A stretch of DNA of 33,577 nt from Planktothricoides sp. SR001 (GTDB lineage Bacteria > Cyanobacteriota > Cyanobacteriia > Cyanobacteriales > Laspinemataceae), in NCBI RefSeq assembly GCF_001276715.1, contig NZ_LIUQ01000010.1, forward strand, positions 94,487-128,063. The letters are read 5' to 3'. The translations under genes were made by a program, and so were the position numbers. This document shows, piece after piece, positions 1-6,530 of the stretch. The notes beneath the pieces are model-generated. The model saw only the letters and a list, made by a program, of their open reading frames with translations, made no database searches and had not been told where the DNA came from. Numbering within the stretch: position 1 is the stretch's first letter; every line of letters starts with the position of its first letter.

Positions 1-53
1 AAGAAGTGTTTGTCCGGGGTGGTGCGGCAGAACTATTATTTAAACCCACTTAA
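1..53 (+). CDS. Partial minipeptide precursor with double-Gly leader (3' end only)
   Basis: The window opens inside a reading frame whose first full codon is at position 3. It gives EEVFVRGG followed by AAELLFKPT and a TAA at 51-53. The EEVFVRGG stretch, including its DNA, is nearly identical to the leader end of the complete peptide gene at 78-215, so this is a second, tandem copy. If cleavage follows the Gly-Gly, the core would be the 9-residue AAELLFKPT. It shares AAEL with the core of the next copy. The 5' part lies outside the window. The role as exported-peptide precursor is inferred from the leader motif and from the C39 exporter downstream. Confidence 0.6.
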   Translation, partial: EVFVRGGAAELLFKPT

Positions 54-77
54 TTAATGAACACAGAGGACAAAAAT

Positions 78-215
78 ATGAAAGCTAAGAACACCGCTAC
101 CAACAACACCCAAAAACCCAGCCAAGACATTCGCAATAATTCTTTATTCACCAATATGACCGCTGAAGAAGAAGTGTTTGTCCGGGGTGGACGTTTCCGG
201 GCGGCAGAACTTTGA
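78..215 (+). CDS. Minipeptide precursor with double-Gly leader, 45 aa
   Basis: This 45-residue ORF starts at an ATG preceded by AGAGGA at good spacing. The N-terminal half is rich in Asn, Thr, Lys and Gln. The motif LFTNMTAEEEVFVRGG fills residues 23-38 and resembles the Gly-Gly leaders cut by C39 peptidases. Only seven residues (RFRAAEL) remain as the core. There is no Cys, Ser or Thr in the core, so lanthipeptide-type crosslinks are unlikely. A bare or lightly modified short peptide, perhaps a signal, fits better. A truncated sister copy lies just upstream (1-53) and a C39-peptidase ABC exporter lies downstream (1162-3306). The stop codon TGA is the first part of a 94-bp direct repeat. No family is recognised; function is inferred. 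Confidence 0.6.
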   Translation: MKAKNTATNNTQKPSQDIRNNSLFTNMTAEEEVFVRGGRFRAAEL

Positions 216-304
216 ACACCCCTCTATAGTATAATTAACTAATGGCAATAATTGCAATAATAACTTCCGAGATATTATAGTTTCGGAAGTTTAATTTATG
301 TCTG
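211..304 (+). repeat. 94-bp direct repeat, copy 1
   Basis: This copy starts at the TTTGA that ends the precursor gene and matches 1060-1153 at about 90 of 94 positions. It contains an AT-rich TATAAT segment and a 9-bp hairpin (AACTTCCGA at 262-270, TCGGAAGTT at 283-291). Similarity fades over the next ten bases and stops where copy 2 enters the exporter start codon. The block between the copies is the brnTA module with about 240 bp of unassigned sequence before it. Confidence 0.85.
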
Positions 305-511
305 GGTCATTTATCGGAAACATGGCGCGGGAAGACCTCAATCTCAGCGTAAGCAGATTGGCGATGCGTTGTGCGCCTTAACTTTCGCTTTTGATGCTAC
401 AATAACACCAATAGGAAGGGTCGGTGAACCAAGAATCCCCACATTCAGCATAAGTGGCATAAGTGGCGTGAGGAGTGTCCATCAGCAAACCCTAAATAAA
501 TTTAGGCATAA
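305..511. other. Unassigned sequence before brnT
   Basis: No gene is supported here. A 27-codon frame opens with the ATG at 298 inside the repeat and runs to about 381, but it resembles nothing recognisable. A small palindrome (CCTAAA, 4-nt spacer, TTTAGG; 491-506) lies just ahead of the brnT promoter and could be an extra operator. Confidence 0.4.
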
Positions 512-540
512 TTGACATAATTCTCCCGAATACATATAAT
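512..540 (+). promoter_or_regulatory. Consensus sigma-70-type promoter of brnTA
   Basis: TTGACA (512-517) and TATAAT (535-540) are separated by exactly 17 bases, a perfect match to the housekeeping consensus. Transcription would be expected to start at about 547, the first base of the brnT start codon, so the toxin message may be leaderless. Confidence 0.8.
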
Positions 541-548
541 ATATGTAT
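530..548. promoter_or_regulatory. Palindromic operator over the brnTA -10 box
   Basis: ATACATAT (530-537) and ATATGTAT (541-548) form a perfect 8-bp inverted repeat with a 3-nt spacer. It covers the -10 box and the brnT start. BrnA antitoxins are known to autoregulate their operon by binding at the promoter, so this is the natural candidate site; binding itself is inferred. Confidence 0.6.
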
Positions 549-814
549 GCAAGTTGAATGGAATCCTAAAAAAGCTAAAAGCAATTTACAAAAACACGGA
601 GTCAGTTTTTCTGATGCTGAGGCTGTGTTGTTCGATCCTTATTTCTTTTGAAGATCAATCAGCACAAGGTGAACAGCGATTTATTATTATGGGGATGGAT
701 CACCTTCGGCGGTTGCTAGTGGTAGTCTATACCTATCGAGGTGATAGCATTCGCTTAATTTCTGCCCGTCCTGCTACTGCTAAGGAGAGACATGAATATG
801 AAACCGGAATATAA
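547..814 (+). pseudogene. brnT: BrnT-family toxin, frameshifted
   Basis: The ATG at 547 opens MQVEWNPKKAKSNLQKHGVS, a typical BrnT start (WdP-KA-NL-KHGVSF). The frame runs to DPYFF and meets TGA at 649-651. The rest of the family signature (FEDQSAQGEQRFIIMG, then LLVVVYTYRGDSIRLISAR and the ERHEYE tail) continues in the next frame to the stop at 812-814. Removing one T from the run at 646-649 restores a continuous protein of 88 residues, the usual BrnT size. BrnT is a RelE-fold ribonuclease that inhibits growth unless bound by BrnA. As it stands the frame is broken, so the toxin is probably inactive unless the extra T is a sequencing error or is bypassed by slippage. The 3' end overlaps brnA. 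Confidence 0.8.
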
Positions 815-1064
815 TTTTGATCGGTCTAAACGGGGTGCAATCATCCCACAAGAAGGTAAAACTCGCATTACCATCTATATTGATAATGATATTCTCGAAG
901 CCTTTAGACAAAAAGGAGACGCTGAAGGGAAAGGTTATCAAACGATGATGAATCAAGCGTTACGACAATATCTTGATCAAGCCAAACTCCCCTTAGATGA
1001 AGATACATTACGCCGGATTTTTCAAGAAGAACTGAGGGCTGTAACTTTTGTTAATTCAGTTTGA
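792..1064 (+). CDS. brnA: BrnA-family antitoxin
   Basis: The 90-residue product has the BrnA pattern: an N-terminal YNFDRSKRGAI segment, then the ribbon-helix-helix core KTRITIYIDNDILEAFRQK and GYQTMMNQALRQYL. BrnA neutralises BrnT and represses the operon as a dimer. AAGGAG at 782-787 serves either ATG 792 (4-nt gap) or ATG 798 (10-nt gap); the second also suits the family start. The gene overlaps the end of brnT by 23 bases. The last residues (TFVNSV) follow the usual EEL-type ending. The stop TTTGA coincides with the start of repeat copy 2, so the C-terminus may have been set by the junction. Confidence 0.85.
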   Translation: MNMKPEYNFDRSKRGAIIPQEGKTRITIYIDNDILEAFRQKGDAEGKGYQTMMNQALRQYLDQAKLPLDEDTLRRIFQEELRAVTFVNSV

Positions 1065-1153
1065 ACACCCCTCTATGGTATAATTAACTAATGGCAATAA
1101 TTGCAATAATAACTTCCGAGATATTATAATTTCGGAAGTTAAACTTATGTCTG
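1060..1153 (+). repeat. 94-bp direct repeat, copy 2
   Basis: This is the second copy of the element at 211-304. It begins at the brnA stop and ends nine bases before the exporter start codon. It carries TGGTATAAT (1076-1084), a good extended -10 box, whereas copy 1 has TAGTATAAT. The hairpin AACTTCCGA (1111-1119) / TCGGAAGTT (1132-1140) would form in the exporter leader. A three-codon frame, ATGTCTGACTAA (1147-1158), ends just before the exporter ATG. Confidence 0.85.
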
Positions 1154-1161
1154 ACTAATTT

Positions 1162-3306
1162 ATGAAAAAATATCCAATTGTCCTTCAATATAGTGAAGAA
1201 GATTGCGGAGCAGCTTGTTTAGCCACAATTGTTAAATATTATGGGAAACAATTTACCATTAATCGCATTAGAGAAGCCGTGGGAACCGGACAACTCGGCA
1301 CAACTTTAACGGGTTTAAGAAGAGGGGCAGAAAGTTTGGGATTTGATGCTCGTTCCACCAGAGCCCAAGCCCAAATATTAGATCAAATGAAAAATGCGCC
1401 TTTACCTGCCATCATTTACTGGCAAGGTAATCATTATGTCGTTTTATATGGACAAAAAGGTAAAAAATATATCATCGCGGATCCTGGTGTCGGTTTACGC
1501 TATCTAACTCGGCAAGAATTAGCCGACAATTGGTCAGGATTTATTACCCTGTTATTACAGCCCGATCCAGTCCGCTTTGCTCAACAACCGAACGATAAAA
1601 TCGAAGGAATTGGGAGATTATTTCAGCGCATTGCTCCTTATACCTTTATTCTACTAGAAGTTTTACTGATTAATATTGTTCTCGGTTTGTTAGCCTTAAC
1701 CTCACCCTTTATGATTCAAATATTAACCGATGATGTCTTAATTAGAGGCGAAGAAAACATCCTGAGAGGATTAGGAATCGCCATTATTATAATGAACTTA
1801 ATAAGTAGTGGCTTACAAGTCATCCAATCAAACTTAAGTATGCAGGTTTCCAACCGGATACAATTAGGCTTAATCAAAGAATTTGGCCGCAAAATATTAA
1901 AATTTCCTTTACAGTATTATGAAACTCATCGCAGTGGGGAGGTAGTCAGCCGTTTAAAGGATATTCAAGAAATTAATTTCTTTATTTCTCAATCTTTAGT
2001 CCGAGTCTTAACTCAATCTTTTACGGCGATTATTTCTTTAAGTCTGATGTTATTTTATAGTCCTAAATTAACCTTAGTCATTGGCTTAATCACTTTATGC
2101 AGTGCTACCTCATCTTTGGTATTTTTGAGGTCATTAATAAAAAAAATTAGAGATGTTATGATCTTAGAAGGGGAGACTCATAGCGTTTTAATCGAAAGTT
2201 TCAAAGGGGCCGTCACCTTAAAAACAACCACCGCCGAACCTCAATTCTGGGAAGACTTACAAAGTCGGTTTGGCCGATTAGCCAATTTAGAATTGAAACT
2301 CGGACAAATTGGAGTCACCAATTTTAATTTCTCGGAAATTATTTCTGGCATTGGTGGCATCGTGTTACTCTGGTTTGGCAGTACCTTGGTCATTCATAAG
2401 GAATTGACGATCGGACAACTCTTAGCCTTTAACAGTATGAGTGTTAATTTTACTGTCTTTATTAAAATAGTAGTCGGCTTAATTAGTGAAATTGTTAGAG
2501 TGAAAGTTGTGACTGAACGGATATTCTCAGTGATTGACTATCCGGCAGAAACCGATAAAGATTTTCAGAAAGAATGGGTGACATTCCAAGATAATGATCC
2601 AGTGTGCTGTGAAAATCTCTTATATCATCATGCGGGCAGATTAGATTTATTTCAAGATTTTACCGTAACCATTAAAGGAGGAAAAGTCACGGCGATTATT
2701 GGGGAATCTGGTTGTGGAAAAAGTACCTTAGTCAAGCTACTAGCTGGATTATATCAATTGCAGGGAGGCACAATTAGAGTCGGAGCGTATAACTTACAAA
2801 ATTTAAGTTTAGAATGTATCAGAAAACAAATCATTTTAGTTCCCCAAGAAGCGCAGTTTTGGAGTCGAAGTATTATTGAGAATTTCCGAGTGGGTTCACC
2901 TCATGTAACTTTTGAGGAAATCGTCAAAGCTTGTCAATTTGCCCAAGCGGATGGATTTATCGATCGCCTCCCGGACAAATATTTTACCGTATTAGGGGAA
3001 TTTGGCGCTAATTTATCCGGTGGTCAACGGCAAAGATTAGCGATCGCCAGAGCCATTGTCAACGATCCACCAGTCTTAATTTTAGACGAATCCACATCAG
3101 GGTTAGACCCCATTAGTGAAGAAAATTTATTAAATGAATTATTAGAGTATCGTCGCGGAAAAACCACAATCATGATTAGTCATCGTCCGACTGTTAATGT
3201 CAGAGCAGATGAGATTATTTATCTAGAAGATAGTCAATTAAAGTTACAGGGCACTGTAGAGAATTTGCTGCAAATTGAGGGTGAACATCTAAGATTTTTA
3301 ACCTAG
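1162..3306 (+). CDS. C39 peptidase-containing ABC exporter
   Basis: This 714-residue protein fits the peptidase-containing ABC transporter class. Such exporters cut a leader after Gly-Gly at the cytoplasmic face and export the core peptide. The C39 domain occupies about residues 1-130, with Cys15 in EEDCGAACL, His91 in GNHYVV and Asp107 in ADPG as the likely triad. A six-helix transmembrane domain spans about 155-440. The ATPase domain has Walker A GESGCGKST (514-522), signature LSGGQ (618-622), Walker B LILDE (639-643) and the H-loop His674. All catalytic elements are present. The upstream minipeptide genes are the obvious candidate substrates. Relatives include bacteriocin exporters and cyanobacterial exporters such as HetC and PteB. 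The start lacks a strong Shine-Dalgarno sequence and follows a 3-codon mini-frame. Confidence 0.9.
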   Translation: MKKYPIVLQYSEEDCGAACLATIVKYYGKQFTINRIREAVGTGQLGTTLTGLRRGAESLGFDARSTRAQAQILDQMKNAPLPAIIYWQGNHYVVLYGQKGKKYIIADPGVGLRYLTRQELADNWSGFITLLLQPDPVRFAQQPNDKIEGIGRLFQRIAPYTFILLEVLLINIVLGLLALTSPFMIQILTDDVLIRGEENILRGLGIAIIIMNLISSGLQVIQSNLSMQVSNRIQLGLIKEFGRKILKFPLQYYETHRSGEVVSRLKDIQEINFFISQSLVRVLTQSFTAIISLSLMLFYSPKLTLVIGLITLCSATSSLVFLRSLIKKIRDVMILEGETHSVLIESFKGAVTLKTTTAEPQFWEDLQSRFGRLANLELKLGQIGVTNFNFSEIISGIGGIVLLWFGSTLVIHKELTIGQLLAFNSMSVNFTVFIKIVVGLISEIVRVKVVTERIFSVIDYPAETDKDFQKEWVTFQDNDPVCCENLLYHHAGRLDLFQDFTVTIKGGKVTAIIGESGCGKSTLVKLLAGLYQLQGGTIRVGAYNLQNLSLECIRKQIILVPQEAQFWSRSIIENFRVGSPHVTFEEIVKACQFAQADGFIDRLPDKYFTVLGEFGANLSGGQRQRLAIARAIVNDPPVLILDESTSGLDPISEENLLNELLEYRRGKTTIMISHRPTVNVRADEIIYLEDSQLKLQGTVENLLQIEGEHLRFLT

Positions 3307-3779
3307 CGATCGCCCCTTAAGAAACCGGGTTTCTGCGACAATTTTTGCCGGAAAGCAAAGAGTTAATTAAGAAACCCGGTTTCTGGGTCTGTGGGCTTCA
3401 AGGGCTGTAAAAGGCGGGAAAATGATCCCTGCGATCGCGGTTATTAGTGGCTCGATCATCATTAATCAGAAATCAGCAGAGCGATCGCCATGCCATAATA
3501 TACTCAAGACTCAAGACATTGATGGAATTGGGGGAATTAATCTTAACACCGAAAATTATTCCCCCCAAAAGAACTTGGCAAGAAAACCGGCGATATTTTT
3601 CTGTGTTTGTTAATTCTTTTTAATAATTCAGTTTAAATGTTATAAATTAAGCCGAGGTGTCAAACACTTCGGCTTAATCTCGGTTATGATACCCAATAAT
3701 CTGGGTATGTCCTATCAAACATAAGTTTTTAGGGAGTAAGATGTTCCGGGAATCAATCCCAACCATTTTGGTTTAATCT
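3307..3779. other. Gene-free spacer with repeat palindromes
   Basis: Two copies of the palindrome AGAAACCSGGTTTCT occur at 3320-3334 and 3370-3384; three or more others occur at 21042-21194. HIP1-type octamers are also present. A 63-codon frame from 3422 has no recognisable protein character and is not accepted as a gene. Confidence 0.7.
3648..3676 (-). terminator. Hairpin between convergent genes
   Basis: TAAGCCGAGGTGT (3648-3660) and ACACTTCGGCTTA (3664-3676) form a 13-bp stem with one G-T pair and a 3-nt loop. It lies downstream of the minus-strand regulator and of the plus-strand exporter. T-runs after the stem are weak on both strands, so termination is likely but unproven. Confidence 0.55.
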
Positions 3780-4709
3780 TTAATCTTGAAAATTATAATC
3801 TGCCGTTTCTTCAACCACCTGTTTTCCTTCCTCAATTAAATATTTTAAAAATTCTTCAGCCACCACAGAAATCTGTTTATTTTTGGGATAAATCACATAC
3901 CAAGAACGTTCAATGGGAAAGTCCTGTACATCCAATATTTTTAATTTTCGAGTAGACCCTTCTAAGGCTAAAACATGACGAGAGACTACAGAAATCCCTA
4001 ACCCACCGGCGATCGCTTGTTTAATCGCTTCATTGCTGCCCAACTCCATCCGAACTTTTACCGAAACACCGTGTTCTTCAAAGATTTTTTTCACCGCTTT
4101 CCGGGTTCCAGAACCTGGTTCACGCATAATAAATGGCTCATTCTTCAACCGTTCAATCGGAATATTCTTTTCATTGGCTAAAGGATGATTTGATGCCGCC
4201 AAAACCACTAAAGGATTGTCGAGGAATTTGTAAGAAGTCACCTCAAAATTTTCTGGCAATTTACTCAGAATATATAAATCATCTAAATTCTGACTTAATC
4301 GTTCTTCCAATACTTCATGGTTGGTAACTTGAAGGGAGACATCAATTCCCGGGTAGCGATGACAGAAAACTCCCAATAAACGAGGAATAATATACTTAGC
4401 CGTTGTCACCACGGTTAATCTTAATTTTCCTTCTTTGAGTCCTTGGAGATTCGCAACAGTCATTTCAAACTGCGCCAATCTTTCAAAAATATCTCGACAA
4501 GTTAACAACAGTTGTTCACCGGCTTCAGTTAAGTAGAGACGTTTGCCAACTTGCTCAAACAATGGCATTCCCACCACTTTTGCTAATTGTTTGACTTGCA
4601 TGGACACGGAAGGTTGAGTCAGAAACAATTCTTCCGCTGCTCTGGTAAAACTCCGATGACGAGCCGCTGCTTCAAAAACCCTAAGCTGATGCAGTGTTGC
4701 CTGGTTCAA
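3780..4709 (-). CDS. LysR-type regulator of the CmpR/CcmR group
   Basis: The 309-residue protein has a winged helix-turn-helix at residues 1-60 (TLHQLRVFEAAARHRSFTRA, then LTQPSVSMQVKQL) and a LysR effector domain from about 90. The N-terminus, especially FEQVGKRLYLTEAGEQLL, fits the cyanobacterial CmpR and CcmR/NdhR regulators. These sense photorespiratory or NADP-linked metabolites and control carbon uptake genes. Which of the two it is cannot be settled here. Translation appears to start at TTG (4707-4709), with AGGAG eight bases upstream and no better in-frame ATG. A TATAAT lies upstream at 4748-4753 on the minus strand without a good -35. It follows cupB in the same direction after about 320 bp of repeats, so it likely has its own promoter. 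Confidence 0.85.
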   Translation of the reverse strand: MNQATLHQLRVFEAAARHRSFTRAAEELFLTQPSVSMQVKQLAKVVGMPLFEQVGKRLYLTEAGEQLLLTCRDIFERLAQFEMTVANLQGLKEGKLRLTVVTTAKYIIPRLLGVFCHRYPGIDVSLQVTNHEVLEERLSQNLDDLYILSKLPENFEVTSYKFLDNPLVVLAASNHPLANEKNIPIERLKNEPFIMREPGSGTRKAVKKIFEEHGVSVKVRMELGSNEAIKQAIAGGLGISVVSRHVLALEGSTRKLKILDVQDFPIERSWYVIYPKNKQISVVAEEFLKYLIEEGKQVVEETADYNFQD

Positions 4710-4799
4710 TGTTTTTTCTCCTGGTTATTATATATAGAGTCTAGTATATTATAACCTATTTATTAATTATTTTTGCTTATGAAGCCAGGATAAATTTTT

Positions 4800-5025
4800 T
4801 TATTCCCAAGTTCTGCTTCCGGGCAGAGGAGCGGAGGGGCGGAGGGGCGGAGGGGAGTGTGGGGAGTGTGGGGAGTGTGGGGGGTGGGGAATAATTAACA
4901 ATTAACAATTGACAATTGACAATTAAAGACCATGATCAATTATCAATTGTCAATTATCAATTATTCCCTCTTCCCTGCACCCCTGCACCCCTGCCCCTAC
5001 ACCCTACACCCTACACCCTACACCC
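4800..5025. repeat. Minisatellite and large imperfect inverted repeat
   Basis: From about 4820 there are GGAGGGGC units, then GGAGTGTG units. An arm made of CAATTAA/CAATTGA units (about 4890-4925) is followed by a roughly complementary arm (about 4935-4965), so the transcript could fold into a long AT-rich hairpin. CACCCTA units then run up to the cupB stop. No coding potential is seen. Confidence 0.75.
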
Positions 5026-5029
5026 TAGA

Positions 5030-6160
5030 TTAAGTATTCGCATCTAGGATCCGAGAGGGGATAAAGCGATCCATCCACTTTTCTAAATAAATCCGGTTGG
5101 CTTTTCGTTGTTCTGGGTCAGAGGTATCCAACGGATAAGGGGCTAGACCGCGAATGGCTGCTGTGGTGACACAAAACATGGATTTTTGAAATGTTTGGCA
5201 AATTAGCACCCGTAAATCATCTTCTCCCCGTTGACTTTTTTGGTATATTTCATGGAGATAATCCGGTAAAAAATGACGCATATCTTGCATTAACAAGGTC
5301 GGGGGAATTCCGGCTCCGCCAATGGGCAATGGATCGGCATACAAAGCCCCATACATGAACATACTTTGATCGAAGGGAATTTGATAGGCTTGGGCATTGA
5401 ATGAAACTGTCCCCAAAAACGGCGTTCCCCGGAAGAATACGGCCTCAACATAAGGAACCGCTGTATCCATGAGGAAGGTTAAACCCGCCGATTCCGGGAT
5501 AATTTCATAAACGCGATCGCCTACAGTAACTTTGTAGGTAATCGGTTGATTGGCAGCCGCGACTAAACCATTGAGGATATGGTCTACCACTTGGGGAATG
5601 GATTTAATTTTGCCGCGATCGTACAATTCAGATAAATCAATAAACATATCACTCATCACCCGCCAAAATTGCCCCAAGGCACTGTAGTAAGCCATTTGGC
5701 GCATTTGTTCCGGCAAAAATTCGGGAAATAGACGGTGAATGGTCAGCATCAGGGGATTGCTTTTTAATTTCTCTTGAATCAAGGCTTCTACCCTTTGGCG
5801 AAATTCTGGGGAGTCAACGTAAGTATCTAGACCGCCGCCTCCATGCCAAAGCATACATTTCATACAATATTCTGCATATTCAAAATTAATGCGATCGTGC
5901 CACCAGTGACGGAGTAAATTATGCAAAGAAACTTCCCCATTAAAATATTTGAAAAAGGGGAATAACACTAAAAATTGGTGGTCAGCATTGTAGATCAGAT
6001 TCCGGGAGTAAGCATCTAAGACAATGCCATAACTTTTCAGAATCCCGACTACTTCAGTGACATTTTGGGGAGAATCTTTAAGTAAAGCTTCTCCCGATTC
6101 TAAGCGGTGAATATATTCAGCTAAAAGATGTTGAGAAGGTTTGAGATTTAAGGTGGGCAT
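5030..6160 (-). CDS. cupB: CO2 hydration protein CupB (ChpX)
   Basis: This 376-residue soluble protein belongs to the Cup/Chp family. It docks on specialised NDH-1 complexes at the thylakoid and converts CO2 to bicarbonate coupled to electron transfer and proton pumping. The key segment LLRHWWHDRINFEYAEY contains His85 and Arg90, spaced five apart. That fits the zinc-site His and Arg of CupA (reported as H130/R135 in Thermosynechococcus, from memory), offset by about 45 residues. CupA proteins have a longer N-terminus; this length and numbering fit CupB. The gene follows ndhD4 on the same strand after 370 bp of repeats. The neighbours NdhF4 and NdhD4 support the constitutive (NDH-1MS') form rather than the low-CO2-inducible CupA form. 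Confidence 0.85.
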   Translation of the reverse strand: MPTLNLKPSQHLLAEYIHRLESGEALLKDSPQNVTEVVGILKSYGIVLDAYSRNLIYNADHQFLVLFPFFKYFNGEVSLHNLLRHWWHDRINFEYAEYCMKCMLWHGGGGLDTYVDSPEFRQRVEALIQEKLKSNPLMLTIHRLFPEFLPEQMRQMAYYSALGQFWRVMSDMFIDLSELYDRGKIKSIPQVVDHILNGLVAAANQPITYKVTVGDRVYEIIPESAGLTFLMDTAVPYVEAVFFRGTPFLGTVSFNAQAYQIPFDQSMFMYGALYADPLPIGGAGIPPTLLMQDMRHFLPDYLHEIYQKSQRGEDDLRVLICQTFQKSMFCVTTAAIRGLAPYPLDTSDPEQRKANRIYLEKWMDRFIPSRILDANT

Positions 6161-6238
6161 AGCAATTTATTCCGCTATTTTATTTGAGCAGGCAATATGG
6201 TCAAATCGAGAAAGTAGAGGGCAATCCCCCCTAAAAAA

Positions 6239-6292
6239 GGGCTTTCGCATTCGGATATTAAATTTGAGGGTTAACAAGAGAAATTATTGCCC
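6239..6292. repeat. Dispersed 54-bp element, copy A
   Basis: The 54 bases from GGGCTTTCGCATTCGG to AATTATTGCCC are matched at 52 positions by the reverse complement of 14517-14570. Both copies lie in intergenic DNA beside CCM genes, downstream of ndhD4 and of ccmM respectively. Equal length and clean ends suggest a small mobile or amplified element. Confidence 0.85.
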
Positions 6293-6293
6293 G

Positions 6294-6438
6294 GTAAGGG
6301 CAAAGCATTCGGTGATTAATTCCTGATTATATGTACAATTTTGCTATGTAAGGGCAAAGCATTCGGTGATTAATTCCTGATTATATGTACAATTTTGCCA
6401 TGTAAGGGCAAAGCATTCGGTGATTAATTCCTGATTAT
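6294..6438. repeat. Tandem 54-bp repeat, about 2.7 copies
   Basis: Units starting GTAAGGGCAAAGCATTCGG begin at 6294, 6348 and 6402. The third breaks off after CTGATTAT at 6438. The copies are almost identical, implying recent amplification or gene conversion. Confidence 0.9.
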
Positions 6439-6530
6439 TGTAGGGGCGAATGCGCTCGTCGCCCCTACAGCCCCTACAGCCCCTACAGCCCCTACAGCCC
6501 CTACAGCCCCTACAGCCCCTACAGCCCCTA
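6439..6530. repeat. Hairpin and 9-bp minisatellite next to the ndhD4 stop
   Basis: TGTAGGGGCGA (6439-6449) and TCGCCCCTACA (6459-6469) form a perfect 11-bp stem. From 6461 the unit GCCCCTACA is repeated seven times plus a partial unit, ending directly at the ndhD4 stop codon (6531). Copy-number slippage could alter the ndhD4-cupB spacer. Confidence 0.9.

Noticed and set aside
3422..3613. 63-codon plus-strand frame after the exporter
   Set aside because: Composition reflects HIP1 and repeat DNA, there is no ribosome site and no recognisable protein pattern.
4880..5025. CRISPR array
   Set aside because: Units are 7-8 bp and contiguous with no spacers; this is a minisatellite.
6294..6438. CRISPR array from the 54-bp units
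   Set aside because: The whole 54-bp period is conserved, so there are no unique spacers; it is a plain tandem duplication.
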